A DNA stretch of 64,000 nt from Mytilisepta virgata (lineage: Eukaryota; Mollusca; Bivalvia; Mytilida; Mytilidae), in the NCBI GenBank assembly GCA_028015205.1, contig CM051521.1:71470314-71534313 (forward strand), written 5' to 3'. The notes beneath the pieces were generated by a model. That model was not told where the DNA came from and made no database searches. It worked only from the letters and a program-made list of their open reading frames with translations. Positions 12,241 through 24,238 of this stretch are shown one piece after another; position 1 is the stretch's first letter; the number at the start of each line of letters is the position of its first letter. Both the position numbers and the translations under genes were made by a program.

Positions 12241-13338
12241 GTATGTGAAACTTTGATGAGCTAGGCTTGAGATTTGTGATTTTATTCGTCTCAATGAACA
12301 GATTACATGGTACAATTGAACACCTCATAAATTATAATATGAATGTGGTTTAGGGAACACCTCAACATATTTTGGTATAGTTAAAGATTATCTAGTGGGT
12401 GTTTGGTTTCATGGGATGTTACGCAATTTTCAACGCAATTATGCTTACTTTTTTGATACTATCTTTTCATGTCCATGTCGTAGGCAAAAATTCCACCAAA
12501 TTGAGGCGTATTAATTTTTGTGGTAATCAGTGGTACAGTTTGGGGGGGGGTATGGTATTATTTCCTCAGTCCTAAATCACAGATTTTGATAATTTTGGGT
12601 TCAAGATGATATCTTTAGTTTGCCTTAGTCCATTCAAAGCATTTTTAAAATGTTTCCTTTAAAGCTATATGAGACTATTTGTGTCAATCAGTGGTTAAAG
12701 TTTTCGGAAATATTTTACACAAAAATAATACAAACAGCGATTCTGAAGCCTACTGCATTTTGTGTCAGTGATTGATATAATTCGGGGTGGAAGGGGGGGT
12801 ATTGATTTTTTACTCAGGAATCACAGGTTATCAGAATTTACGTTATAATGCTAGATATCAGAAAACAAACCTTCTGCTAGATGGACTCAATACTTACTAC
12901 AATGTAGATATAAAGCCTTAAGTATGTTGTAATGCTGAATGTTAGTCATTACAATTCCAGTTTTGGTATTGTTTAGGAACACTCTCGTATCTTTAATTTG
13001 TTTGGGGAAAAATATCTGGCAACTATATATCAAAGTAATCGACTATGAAATAGCAGTTCACTGGACCAACAGAATGTCAAACATTGCAATTCCATTATTT
13101 GTAAAAGTCCTGGAAAACTCTGAGACCTTTAAGTTTTAGTGAAAATATTTGGGAACTACATAAACAACAAATGGATAACAGAAAAGGTCAACAATAACAT
13201 ACTAATCAATCGAAGCAATCCAACTGACAAAACGGCATAGAAAAAATAACAAAAGAGTACAAAATACAATCATGAACACAACAGAGAGTCAGGATAGTCT
13301 GACTTAGTACAGACACTAAATACTAGTGGGTTTAACCG
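12241..13338 (+). other. Intron 3, left part: nothing recognised
   Basis: AT-rich intron with a run of eight or nine G near 12540 and a second G run near 12790. The surrounding blocks (12330-12560 and 12640-12800) share loosely similar text (ATCAGTGGT, TTTTGGTATA), suggesting an old local duplication. No exon-like frame or known repeat end was identified. Confidence 0.4.
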
Positions 13339-13393
13339 GTTTTTAGCTCATCTGGACCAAAGGTCCATGTGAGCTTTTACCATCACTTGGCGT

Positions 13394-13431
<38 letters not shown>

Positions 13432-15547
13432 TGTCGTCGTCGTCTGTTAACAATTTTTCAAACATTAACTCGTCCGACACCATAAATCCAATTGCAACCA
13501 AACTTCGTACAGTTGTTTATTGGTATATGTGCTACAAAACAATCGTTTGGATTTTTGATTCGTAAAAAAACATGGCCGCCATGGCTAAAAATAGAACATA
13601 GGGGTAAATTGCAGTTTTTTGCAAATAACTCAAAAACCATAACAGATATCAAAATTCTGGCATAGGGTAAAAGTGTTCAGCACCTCAAGATCTACCTGCC
13701 CTGAAATTTTGAAGAAGATCCAACGACCCATGTAGGAGTTATTGCCCTTTTTCTGCATTTTTTCCAAATTTTGCACTTATTAAGCTCAATATCTTGGATA
13801 CTATAAAGGAAATTTGAAAAATTTAAATTTCATATTGTTAGGCACACAAAGATCTACAAAATTTGTAACAGGATCGAAGTTGTAGGTTCGTTCCTTTTAG
13901 GAGTTATTCCCCTTAGATCGTCAAAATTGACCATTTTTGCAGTCTTTATTCATTGTAATAAAATCGTTAACTCCTCTTACACCATAAGTTTAATTGCAAC
14001 CAAACTTAGTGTAGTTGTTCCTTGGCATGAGTGCTACTAAACTATCGTTTGGATTTTTGATTTGTAAAAAAACATGGCTGCCATGGCTAAAAATAGAACA
14101 TAGGGGTAAATTGCAGTTTTTTGCAAATAACTCAAAAATGGTGACAGATATCAAAATTCTGATGGGAAGCTAAAGTGTTCAACACCTCAAGATCTACCTG
14201 CTTTGAAATTTTGAAGAAGATGTAACCACCCATGTAGGAGTTATTGCCCTTTTTCTTGATTTTTTTTAGCTCACCTGGCCATAGGCCATGTGAGCTATTG
14301 CCATCACTTGGCGTCCATCGTCGTCGTCGTCTGTCGTCGTCGTCGTCGTCGTCTGTAAACTTTTTCAAACGTTAACTCGTCCTAAACTACTGGACCGACT
14401 TCAACCTAACTTTGCAGAATTGTTCTTTAGGGCATCTGGAAAATTTCTATCGTTTAAAATTTTTGAAATGTCGAAAAACATGGCTGTCGTTACTATAAAT
14501 AGAACATAGGGGTAAATTGCTGTTTTTTGCTAATAACTCAAAAACCGTTACAGATATCGAAAATCTGACGGGGTAAAATTGATCAGCATGACAAGATCTA
14601 CCTACCCTGAAATTTTGAAGGAAATTCCAAAACCCATTTAGGAGTTATTGCCCTTTTTTCACATTTTTGGCTTTTTTTTATGTTATTATTTCAAAAATCT
14701 TCTTCTCTGAAACTACTATTCAAAATCATATGAAAGATTGTTGCTTAGGGTACCCTGCATAGAACTGATGTGGGGATTTTTGATTCGTCGAAAAACATGG
14801 CCGCTGTTGCTAAAAATAGAACATAGGGGTAAATTGCTGTTTTTTGCTAATAACTCAAAAACCGTTACAGATATCGAAAATCTGACATGGGGTAAATTTG
14901 ATCAGCATGACAAGATCTACCTACCCTGAAATTTTGAAGGAAATTCCAAAACCCATTTAGGAGTTATTGTCCTTTTTTTGTCAAATTTTCATAATTTAAC
15001 ATTTTTCGTCATTTATCTCCAAAACTATTTGAGATAGAAGTGAAATGTAAATTTGAAAAATGTTTGCCATGTTGAGATCTACATACCCTGAAATTTTAAA
15101 GGAAATCCCAAAACCCATTTAGGAGTTATTGCCCTTTTTTGTCAAATTTTTAAAATTTTAACATTTTTGCATTTATCTCCAAAACTGTTTGAGATAGAAG
15201 TGAAATGTAAATTGAAAAATGTTTGCCATGTTGAGATCTACCTACCCTGAAATTTTGAAGGGAATCCCAAATTCTATTTAGGAGTTATTGGTTTGTGTAA
15301 TTTGAGGTCGGGTTCTGTTACATTTATTTAAGGTTCACCCTTATTCCTGGTCAATTTTGTCAACTTCCTGCCAGGACTACCACCATCAGGGAACATATTT
15401 TAACATTAAACCTTATGAAAAATAAATCTTCAACAAATTTTCCCTGAACAATTGAACCAATTGCAACAAACTTGGTCAAATAGTTGATTAATTGTCCAAT
15501 GAAAACCAGACTCCAGGTGAGCGATACAGGCTCTGGTGAGCCTCTTG
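13339..15547 (+). mobile_element. AGCTCAC-family element, copy 4, near full length
   Basis: The best-preserved forward copy. The left end TTTTTAGCTCATCTGGACC with inverse half GGTCCATGTGAGCT can form a hairpin, then a TCG microsatellite follows. The interior has repeated modules with AAAAATAGAACATAGGGGT, AACTCAAAAACC and CCCATTTAGGAGTTATTG. A second left terminus with its own TCG run lies inside at 14268-14355, so the element has a duplicated head. The right end is CCAGGTGAGCGATACAGG, hairpin AGGCTC-TGGT-GAGCCT (15528-15543) and CTTG|T. The inverted copy at 55985-58268 shares the same order of modules. No open transposase frame exists. Confidence 0.8.
13391..13447 (+). repeat. (TCG)n microsatellite in a repeat head
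   Basis: A run of about 17 TCG/CGT units, interrupted twice by TCTG, follows the left terminus of the AGCTCAC element. A shorter run recurs at 14315-14355 behind the second head. Other copies show the same microsatellite position in shorter form, so the run is part of the element's structure. Confidence 0.9.
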
Positions 15548-17582
15548 TATTGGTACCCAAATCTCTATCCATTCTGACACTCTTGTGTATAAAAACATTA
15601 TAAAAACCAATACAGTATAAATACAAGCAAAGTGACCTGACATTAAGAGTGGACGGTACATATTTTAGATAGCAGGGTCGTTTTAACTGTAAAAATAGCC
15701 AAGGCTGTCATAGCTGCAGGTCGAATACTGACGCTCTACTAAGCGAAAAAATCTGAAATACCACTTCCATAAAGGGTTTAATGCTATCTCGTCATAGAGT
15801 GCAGTAGAAATCGACAGTATTCGTGAGAGTCCAGAATGATTTTAAAGTCTTCTAGAGATTGGGAGAAAGAGCAATTTTTACAGAATGCACATAATTTGAT
15901 ATTTGCCCTTACTGTGAAACAATCTTGAGTAACTACGAAGTTTCTGTGGGTTACTAGCGACACTTTTTCATTTATTCACGATAACTAGGATGGGAAAACC
16001 AGTTCATGATAAGTGCTTTTCTGGAAGCTGGATATCTAGATAAAAGATGTTGATATCTATTATAAAACTTTTTAAACGAACCAAAATAACCAACACATGC
16101 ACATGAGGCAAAGAGTAACCATTTGCTCAACTTTAGCAAATTTTCATGTATGTCTAATTAAACAGACATGAAAATTGTTGTTCTTCCATCTTGTAGTGAA
16201 ACAAAGATAAATCTCGAATAAATAAAGAAGTATAACATGTATAATTTATTTCTCCTGTTCGTGACGTGTTTATTATAAAAATACAAAATAATTTTCATCA
16301 CTTCTCGTTGATTAAATATGTACGTGGGAATTACCGCCGATTTTTCTACAGTTATTGGAACTACAAACTAGAGAAGTCCACAAATGACGTTTTTATAAAC
16401 AAACTACATGGCAACGACATTTTCTTGAGGTTTTCGTCGAAAATCATAGGAGAAACAGATTCTCCTTCAATTTACTCGTGAGTTATGTAATTTCTCCACC
16501 CTCAATAGTTAAATTTTAGATTTTGAAAATCAAAAATTTAACTATCTCGGGTTGAGAAATTCCATAACTAACTCGTACCTGAAGAAGCATCTTTATTAAT
16601 CTGTTCTTATATATTATTTTTCTGCTCTGAACAAAATATTACAATAAAATTTTTTCTAAAATATTATGGTTCACTACCTGGAAAAATATTGTGCTGGCAC
16701 ATCCAACTTTCACTTGTGATATCTAGAATAATATTATACTAAATACATACACGTTACTAAAATACTAATCGTGTACCTTATTTGTAGAAAATCATGTTAT
16801 AGGTCAATGTGATGGGGAATAGCAGCTAGGTGTTTCCACTTTTAACTTTCTTATTATCAAGAGGGTCTCCCTGGAAAAGTACTTTCTATAACCAATTACT
16901 GAGTACAGAATTTCATTATTATGAAATATGTATGTATCTTTCTGGGTTACTGTTCTTTAAACTGCATATAAATCGTACTTTACTGCATTATTACATGTAT
17001 AAGTATAGAATTCCAGCTCTATTTACCCGTTTCGGATAGTACGTCCTTGGCAGCTATTCGCTATTTCTGACAGCTGTCCCCGTTAAATGGGAAAATTTAG
17101 GGTGACATGACATCAACTGAACAATCGCATTAATCGTTATAACAATAATTAAGAAATGCAGTGCCAGGAATCGGGATGAACTTTCGTGTTTGCTGGCCAC
17201 TTTCTTGTGAATTGTTAGTCATGGATATATAGAAATTAGGTAAAAAGGTAATGAACATCATAAAATATGGAAAACAATAAACCGGCAAAGCGAACAACCA
17301 TTTGTCATGTATTGGCGGTATAATACAAAAATGGCATAGTAGACTCTAATTTGGCTCTCTGCATATGAGCCCCACGAAACGCGTATTATAAAAGACAATT
17401 TTGTGATAGTATAGAACTTTGAACATGTCAAATTAGTAATTAATTTGTATTATAATGTATATATCTTTCATTTTATGTTTTAGTTTAAGTGAAAAGGGCA
17501 TACATTACATGTGTGTATTTTCCATTTTCTTTATCATGACCATATTTTGTTTCTACCGATAATAAATCTTTAAAAATTGTAG
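15548..17582 (+). other. Intron 3, right part
   Basis: Mostly AT-rich sequence without recognised genes. It contains a long imperfect hairpin (16474-16576, listed separately). Short open frames at 16266-16481 and 16830-17039 show no family resemblance, no splice support and low-complexity composition. Confidence 0.45.
16474..16576. repeat. Imperfect 45-bp foldback (hairpin)
   Basis: The left arm GAGTTATGTAATTTCTCC continues with ACCC and ATAGTTAAATTTTAGATTTT. The right arm is its reverse complement with few mismatches (AAAATCAAAAATTTAACTAT, then CTCGGGTTGAGAAATTCC and ATAACTAACTCG). The loop is only a few bases. This is the form of a foldback/MITE remnant; no target duplication was found. 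Confidence 0.75.
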
Positions 17583-17851
17583 GTTATGCATTGGAAACAG
17601 AATTTCTCATAAGTTGTAAAGGATGGATAAATCCTGGTGAAGAAGAAGCTCTTGGTCTAGGTTTACTGTACAGGTTTTGGTCTCGTCCTCGTGGATCGTT
17701 TGATACACAGCTACTGTATTATGGAAAAGATCCATTCACAATAAAGAGTAAATTTTCACTTGGTCCAGAAGAACATGAGTTTTACCATGATGTTGTTGTA
17801 AGAATTTCTAATCCAATTGGAGAATATGTGGAAAACTACTTGAAAGTAAAG
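17583..17851 (+). CDS. Polycystin-1/REJ-like gene, exon 4: REJ domain
   Basis: It reads GYALETEFLISCKGWINP, GLLYRFWSRP, LYYGKDPFTIKSKFSLG, EEHEFYHDVVVRISNPIG and EYVENYLKVK. The order SGYALxTxFxxxCxGW...(Y/F)xF is typical of REJ domains directly after the C-S-I-D-P-K-S-G of exon 3, and the distance fits. The acceptor AAAATTGTAG/GT completes the glycine codon; the donor AAAG/GTATGT ends on a complete codon. An apparent TTG start at 17591 is only the first leucine codon of the exon and not a real start. Confidence 0.94.
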
Positions 17852-19698
17852 GTATGTTAGTGAAAAAACTTCTTGACAGTTAGAATATTTATAAAATAAC
17901 AAAAAAATAATAGAAACTTGCATGCCACTGGCATCAGCAATAATACTCGAAACTCTCTCACTTCTCTTTTAACACAATTAATTCTGTACTTATCACATCT
18001 CGGTAGTCGTTTTTAATTCAAATATATAAGGTTGGGAAATTTGCACCTACTTTTTGCATTTTCATATAAATTTGATATTCTTTTCTATTTCTTATCTTTA
18101 ACCACACTGGATACCTTTGATTTTTATAAAGCATGTATCTGTGCATTTAGATGTCTAAAAGTTTTAGCTAGAATTTCAGATGAGCTATCTGTCCATCGTC
18201 CGTCTCTTCATAAAATTTTATTTATAATCTTCTCTGAAACCAATTACCAAATGCAAAGAACATCAGAAGTTAGTTTAACATATGCAGCAGTGGTCTTTAG
18301 GTTGTCCTCTTCCAGAATTGCATCAAATGACCTGGACTGGCAACCAAGATATATGCATGGAAAAATTAACTTAAAGATATAATTGTCTGAAACCATTCAG
18401 CGAATTGCAACCTAACTTTCCAGCAGTGGTCTTTAGGTTGGCCTATTTCAGAAATTTATCCAATGACCAGGACTACCAACTAAGAGTCCAGTCTAACATT
18501 CCCAATTTGAATATTCACTTTAAGATTTTCATGTCTGAAACCACTCAGGCAGTTGGAACCAAACCCGACAGCGATGTTTTTAGGTTGTCCTATTGTATCT
18601 GTAACGATTTTTCTCTCCTTCGAATATCCCTTTGGTATTTCTTGACTTTACTTCTTACGGTCCAAGGTGGTCGCCACGGCCAAACTTACAGCAACGTAAG
18701 ACCGTTTTACAACCAAGAAAAAGCAAATTGTAAATACAAAATATATAACTTTGTTCCACCATATCAGAACAGCAACATTGCAATAATCCGTACAATACTT
18801 CAATATCGACTAAAATGATGTCATATTATAGATATCCAACTAATACAGGAGCAATCACTCTATGGAGGGTTTTGCTGTGGAGATGAATGATGATGTGTAA
18901 TAATCGACGAAGTTCGGACGATAATTCATTCGAAACAGCTACGAACACCCTGTTCTTACATTTATTGTCATTTAAATGATTAATATGATTGCCCCAATGA
19001 AATTGTAAAACTTAAAAAAAAAATTTAAAACTGTCATTCCACTCCCAAATCAGGGATTGCCTTTGACTGACATCGCAATATGTATATATTGGCGACGATA
19101 TTACCTCTACTTGCCACTGTATCGTATTCCTTTAAAAGGGTAGTATTTTAATGGGTTTGCTAGGTTCTGTATATTTGTCTAGAACGGCGTCGTGATTTCT
19201 TGATAAGTATACCTCATTTATCTTAAGCCTAAAACTATAGAAATAAATGATCAATGAAACTTTCGTTTTCCTAATTCTTAAATCTTCCATGTCTCGTGGT
19301 TAATTGAATTTATTTTTTTTGTTTGTTATTGCTTGTAGCGGTGGTAATTGCTTGTCATTTACAACGCTGCTTGTGGAAGGACAATCGACAGAAAAACTGT
19401 TGCCAAGTAGTTGGTGCAGTATGAAGTCAGCTTGGAACAATATTTATAAATATTCAGGCTTTAACCATATATTACTGTATACACATGTTGATTGTCAGGT
19501 GCTTCATTCAGAGTATGCAAATCAGTAAAGTACAAAAAAGAAGCTTTTAATTCTTTATCATAAATGTTGTTTGTGTTTACCATCTGTGTCAATGATTGGT
19601 AAAAGTATATTTGTATTTTGTAGATCTTTTGCAATAGATTTAATTGATATAATGTTTTAATATTATGGGAAAAAATGAATTTCTATTGTGTTTTATAG
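17852..19698 (+). other. Intron 4
   Basis: The intron holds diverged AGCTCAC-family modules from about 18145 to 18600 (GATGAGCTATCTGTCCATCG at the start, then pieces such as CTGAAACCATTCAGCGAATT and GACTGGCAACCAAGATAT). The rest is AT-rich sequence with no recognised feature. Open frames at 18032-18382, 18405-18818 and 19304-19528 fall in or beside the repeat and have no family resemblance. Confidence 0.55.
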
Positions 19699-19854
19699 GT
19701 AAATGAGCCAGTAGTGGATGATGTTAATGATCTTTTGACATTGACCAGTGGAGACAGCAATGAATTAAATTCTTTAATAAATTCAGGAAAATCCCAGGAG
19801 GCTAAACAGTTAGTTGTGGCTGTGGCATCACTGATTAATTATTCTCCTGTTGAG
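19699..19854 (+). CDS. Polycystin-1/REJ-like gene, exon 5: end of REJ domain
   Basis: 52 codons in phase 0 at both ends: VNEPVVDDVNDLLTLTSGDS, NELNSLINSGKSQEAKQLV and VAVASLINYSPVE. The L-x-x-L-x-S-G-D...A-x-x-L-V-x-x-x-A-S-x-x-N pattern is usual where REJ domains pass into the following helical region of polycystin-1 proteins. The acceptor is TTTTATAG/GTA and the donor GAG/GTAAAT. It is too short to appear as a long open frame but joins exactly with exons 4 and 6. Confidence 0.92.
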
Positions 19855-20994
19855 GTAAATTATACCAAGTGAAAACAGAAATCATACTTTGTATTAGAAG
19901 ATCTTAATATTTGTCATAAGAAACAAAAGAATATATATTTAAGGCTTGTCTTGTGATGTGTCTGGTTTCTCATCTTTGATGAACACAAGAATATGATTTG
20001 ATGTGCTATAACTACTTAATTTTCAGATGTTCTTTATATGCTGAAACATTATCATTATTGGTTAGACACCCGCGTGATATCCATGCATTCAGCGTGAGAG
20101 TCATACCTTTTTGGCCAATCTCATAACCTCACTGGCATTCAAAGATTTCTCACGAAGACCCCAAATTAGGCCACACAGAATTGATGTTTAGTTCTTTTTG
20201 GATTTTTGGATGGAAAATATAAGTGCGAGCGAGCGAAATTTTAATTTAATTTTTTTTTCTTGAAGACTCCTTTTTTTCGAGCAAAAATAATATTTACGGC
20301 CGAAACACATTTTTTTTAATAAGATATCTTAAAAAATGGGTAAAAAGAAGAATTTTTACAAAATTTTAGGAGCGGGTGAACAAGTTTTATTTTTAATTTC
20401 TTGAAAAATGAAGAATTTGGAGCGATTTTACAGCATTTTTGCAAAATGAAGCGGCCAAAAAATTGGTATTAATATTTACAAGATTAAAAGAATTTTTTTT
20501 AATAAGTTAATACCAAATTACAGAACATTGAAAAGGTCTATATTTCCAACATGCTAATATCATGATGAGGTAGTGATTTTGTCTGTTGATGAAGAAATTT
20601 TACAGTACAGTAAAGATTTAATCAAAATTTTAATTTGAACAATAAAGACAAAGAAATAATTTAGCAGAACTTACTCTGATTACCAACAATACATTAATGA
20701 ATAAAATGAAACCAGTTTATTACTTTTTGATAGTTATCAACAGTAAATATTAATGTGAAAGCTTATATTTCGATGGGAACAAACAATTCACCCATAACTA
20801 CCAAATCTTTCCCATAAATGAGCAACACCTCACCCATACCTATTCTGAATGGTCACATATATGGATTGTTTAAAAAAAGTTTTTTTCTCTGAAACTGCTG
20901 GGCCAAATCGAACCAAGCTTAACAGAATTTGTCTATGTCCTCAGTCCCTTTTCTCCAATTGAATAACAAACATGGCAGCCCTCTGATTCTCTAG
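19855..20994 (+). other. Intron 5, left part: AT-rich repeats
   Basis: From about 20060 a dispersed-repeat-like block begins with GTTAGACACCCGCGTGAT and CCACACAGAATTGATGTTTA, followed by poly-T/A-rich text with GAGCGAAATTTTAATTT. A second piece, 20870-20994, resembles AGCTCAC modules (CTCTGAAACTGCTGGGCC, AACAAACATGGCAGCC) and ends in TTCTCTAG at 20987-20994, directly followed by the next element. No exon seen. Confidence 0.45.
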
Positions 20995-20996
20995 TT

Positions 20997-22134
20997 ATCC
21001 CCGCACTTCGAATGAAGTTCGGAGATATTTGTTATCAGTCCGTCTGTCGGTCCGTTAGATGACCTTGTATCCAGGAATCCTCGTTCATTTTTAACGTCAT
21101 GTATTTAATTTCTATACAGTATTGTAATATACTATATGCAAATGTGCAATAAGGTTTCAGAATTTTGATTTTGAAAAATTGGGGCCAACAGGGGTCGAAT
21201 TTTGAAAATTAGAAATCTAAGCTTGTGACCTGAACTCCTCATTCATTTTTAACAGCCTGCATTTGATTTCTATACAGTATTGTCACATACTGTATGTCGA
21301 TGCGCAATAAAGTTTGAGAATTTTAGTTTTGAAAAATGGGTGCCTACAGGGGTCGAATTTTGAAAATTGGAAATTTAAGCTTGTGACCTGAACTCCTCAT
21401 ACATTTTTTACTTCATGCATTTAATTTCTATACAGTATTGTCAAATTCTATATGTAGATGCGCAATAAAGTTTCAAAATTTTGATTTTGAAAAATTGGGG
21501 CCTACATGGGTCGAATTTTGAAAATTGGAAATTTAAGCTTGAACTCCTCATTCATTTTTCACTTCATGCATTAAATTTCTATACAGTATTGCCACATACT
21601 GTATGCAGATGCGCAATACGGTTTTAGAATTTTTATTTTTAAAACTTTGGGCCCACATGGGTCGAATTTTGAACATTGGAAATTTAAGCTTGTGACTTAA
21701 ACTTATTCATTTTGCATTTCTCTGGAAATATTAATTTTTTATTTTCAGTGGTTTTATTTGTTTATAATATTGTTCTTCACTATGCATAGATGTGCAATAG
21801 GGTTTTCAATTTTGAAATGTTTATATATAGAATTGCCCTATACAATTTAGTTGCACAATAAGGATTTAAAATTTCGATTTTTAAACCATTAGGTTTATTG
21901 ATTTAATTTCTTTATAAAATGATTGCATAATATTTTTGTATGGGAATAGGGTTTTAAATTTTGTTTATAATATTGTTCTTCACTATGTGTAGGTGTGCAA
22001 TAAGGTTTTCAATTTTCAAATTTGATTCAGGGTTCCAATTTTCAGACTGAAATTGTCAAACTTTCTTTGTTAATTGTTTTTTCACTTGTGCAGTGCGGGG
22101 ATATGGACATCCGTTATGATTGCACCAACTTCTA
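20997..22134 (+). mobile_element. Pearl/HINE-like element with 158-bp tandem core
   Basis: It begins ATCCCCGCAC (20997-21006), and the inverse GTGCGGGGAT lies at 22093-22102. A short CCGT microsatellite (21039-21058) precedes a core of tandem units with period 151-158 bp, seen from the repeated AACTCCTC at 21233, 21391 and 21542 and AACTTATTC at 21699, fading out to about 22040. The right end is CCAACTT-CTAG|TT. Tandem ~160-bp core, ACGG-type microsatellite and CTAG|TT ending are the known design of bivalve pearl/CvA elements, now grouped as Helentron-associated HINEs. It has no coding capacity. Confidence 0.8.
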
Positions 22135-22703
22135 GTTATACCCCCGCTTTTGAAAAAATCTGGGTATATAGTATTCGTTATGTCCGTACGTCCGTCCGTC
22201 CGTCAGTTCGTTCGTCCGTTCGTCCGACCTTTGTATCCGCAACTCTTTTCAGAGAATCTTCATCCCATGATGGCATTGTGCATCTCCTATTTTAGAATTT
22301 GATCGGACCAATTTTTTGGGTTTCCCATAGAAAAACATGGACTTTAACTTTCAATGTGATAGGGGGTACCATGATGCCATCCTCCTAAACTCCTCCTAAA
22401 CCACTGTATGGAATTTGATGAAACTTTCAGAGGATCTTTATTACATGATGCTGTAGTGCACCTCCTATTTTAGATTTTGATCTGACCAACATTTGGGGTT
22501 TCCCAAACATGGACTTTACCATTCATTGTGATAGGGGGTTCCAGTATGCCATTTGCAACTCCTCCTAAATCACAGAATGGAATTTGATGAAACTCATCTC
22601 ACGGCTGTTGGAGTTTTTCTATCCAATATATTGACATTTCCTTCCATGTATCTTACTTAGGGCAGGGATATCAAGTAGTGAGCTTTGCTCACAGTATTTC
22701 TAG
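22135..22703 (+). mobile_element. Second HINE-like element, inserted at the end of the first
   Basis: It starts directly after the CTAG of its neighbour with TTATACCCCCGCTTTTG, then a CCGT microsatellite (22175-22225). The interior has two copies of a ~170-bp block (CATGATG...GTGCACCTCCTATTTTAGA; ACTCCTCCTAAA...GGAATTTGATGAAACT). The right end is clear: hairpin GTGAGC-TTT-GCTCAC (22678-22692), seven bases, then CTAG at 22700-22703 and T. This hairpin/CTAG/T arrangement is the Helitron-class 3' terminus. Overlapping open frames in the microsatellite are not genes. Confidence 0.78.
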
Positions 22704-23467
22704 TTTAGTTTTAATGTCGGCATTTGTTATTAGTTCTTCTCAGGAAATTACAGAAGTCTATTCATTTCATATTGAAATTATCATTTTATGGCTAACTTGT
22801 GTAGGACATTGCCATAAAGTTGTTATTAATTTTTGTCAACAAAGGTTTTATTATATCTCGTGCTTAAGTTAAATTGTATAAAATTGTTACAGATTTTTTA
22901 TATTCAAAACTTCTATAGAATTGGTTAAATTCTGGAGATTTAGACTTTGTCATTTGCTTTTTTAAAAAAAAAACAGTTGTCATTATTTATAAGTGAAAAT
23001 ATAAAAGAATTGACATATATTTCAAATTATAGTACTTGAGAGGTTTTTTTATTTCAAACTTGTTCGTGATTGAAAAATTGAAACGTTTTTCAACTAATCT
23101 AGCCGTCCTACTTATTTCTGATGAGCTGGCGTTGATTTCTGATGTTAACTTTCGTAATGCATCATGTATATGTATAAATGTATGATGACTCGTAGAACAG
23201 GAAAATTTTCATTTCCATGTCACCAAAAATGTCACCCCAAATCAACTCCATATCACTCCTAATTATGCACGGTTAGTTTTAAGTTTGGCATTTAACACAA
23301 CCACTACTGTTCCATATTACATGTTTCACTATGTGTACCGTAGAATTAGTTTTTGCAACATTTTCGGCAAATTTGGGTATGAATCAAACATTTATATAAT
23401 TCTATAATGAAACCAACAGAGTTTTACGTATTTTAACGATTTTACTCAAAGTTACAAAAAATTTCAG
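22704..23467 (+). other. Intron 5, right part: nothing recognised
   Basis: AT-rich intron without known repeat ends. A short open frame at 22678-22872 overlaps the element terminus and has no family resemblance. The acceptor of exon 6 is AAAATTTCAG at 23467. Confidence 0.5.
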
Positions 23468-23692
23468 ATTGGTATTTCACGAGCATCATTGTTGCAAATG
23501 ATAACAGCAGCCAATACTCCACCTTCTACCTCTGGTACTGGAAGCACTGGAAGTGACTTATGGGACCAGAGTACTACAGTTTCATCAACTGGATTGGATA
23601 GCTCTCTTAATCCTGGAAGTACAATAGATCCCGATGAGGCAGACAGACTGCAAAAAGAAAAAGAAGCTGAAGAGAAAAAACTTAGAGTAGAG
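23468..23692 (+). CDS. Polycystin-1/REJ-like gene, exon 6: Ser/Thr/Gly linker and charged helix
   Basis: 75 codons in phase 0 at both ends. It starts IGISRASLLQMITAANTPPS, continues with a Ser/Thr/Gly-rich linker (TSGTGSTGSDLW, TTVSSTGLDSSLNPGS) and ends in a strongly charged stretch, DEADRLQKEKEAEEKKLRVE, likely a single helix. The acceptor is AAATTTCAG; the donor GAG/GTAGTG is weak (G at +4, T at +5). Linkers of this kind between REJ and the GAIN region vary a lot between species. The exon is flanked by oppositely oriented HINE copies, and a weak donor plus such flanks raises the chance of skipping or circularisation; that is inference. Confidence 0.9.
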
Positions 23693-24238
23693 GTAGTGAT
23701 AGTTTTTAAGGAGAGATTATTTCGAACTTTTGATTTTTTCTGTATTTAATGCTTCTGAATTTCAAGAATTCCAGCTTTTATAGGATGTTTATGTTTTAAT
23801 AGCTAGCTGTTCATAGTGGATACTTTCATTGATTTCTGTTGCATGTTGTATCTATTTTTTTGTATTTCGTGATTGTTAATCTCTATTAATGAGAACTTCA
23901 TAATAATCAATGATATATTTTCCAATTAGGCATTTGCTTTGGTATATCTTTTCCTTTAAAAATTAATCTTTCTTTTAGTATAAAGGAATAATACCTGTTT
24001 GTTGATTTTTCAATAACACAATAACACAAATACTGTCAATTCAGTTATTTTCGTTGAGACCAGTTTTAGTGGATTTGGGAAAAGGCATATTCATGGGCTT
24101 TTAATGTCGTTGATTTCGAATTTCAAACAAAATTTTGCAAATCTGTTGAAAGTTTCGAAACTATTCGATAGGTTTGCTCTGAACTGTAGTAAATGATTCT
24201 CTTCAACTTATGCATGTAAATGACCATTCAAGGCTTAA
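23693..24238 (+). other. Intron 6, first 0.5 kb: nothing recognised
   Basis: AT-rich intron directly after exon 6. The frame of exon 6 stays open for 17 more codons past the donor, which would give a short alternative end if the intron were retained, but nothing supports use of it. Confidence 0.45.

Noticed and set aside
18405..18818. + strand frame of 137 codons in intron 4
   Set aside because: It lies in diverged AGCTCAC modules; similar short frames appear in other copies by chance.
22074..22302. Two overlapping Arg/Ser/Val-rich open frames
   Set aside because: They are translations of the CCGT microsatellite of a HINE-like element.
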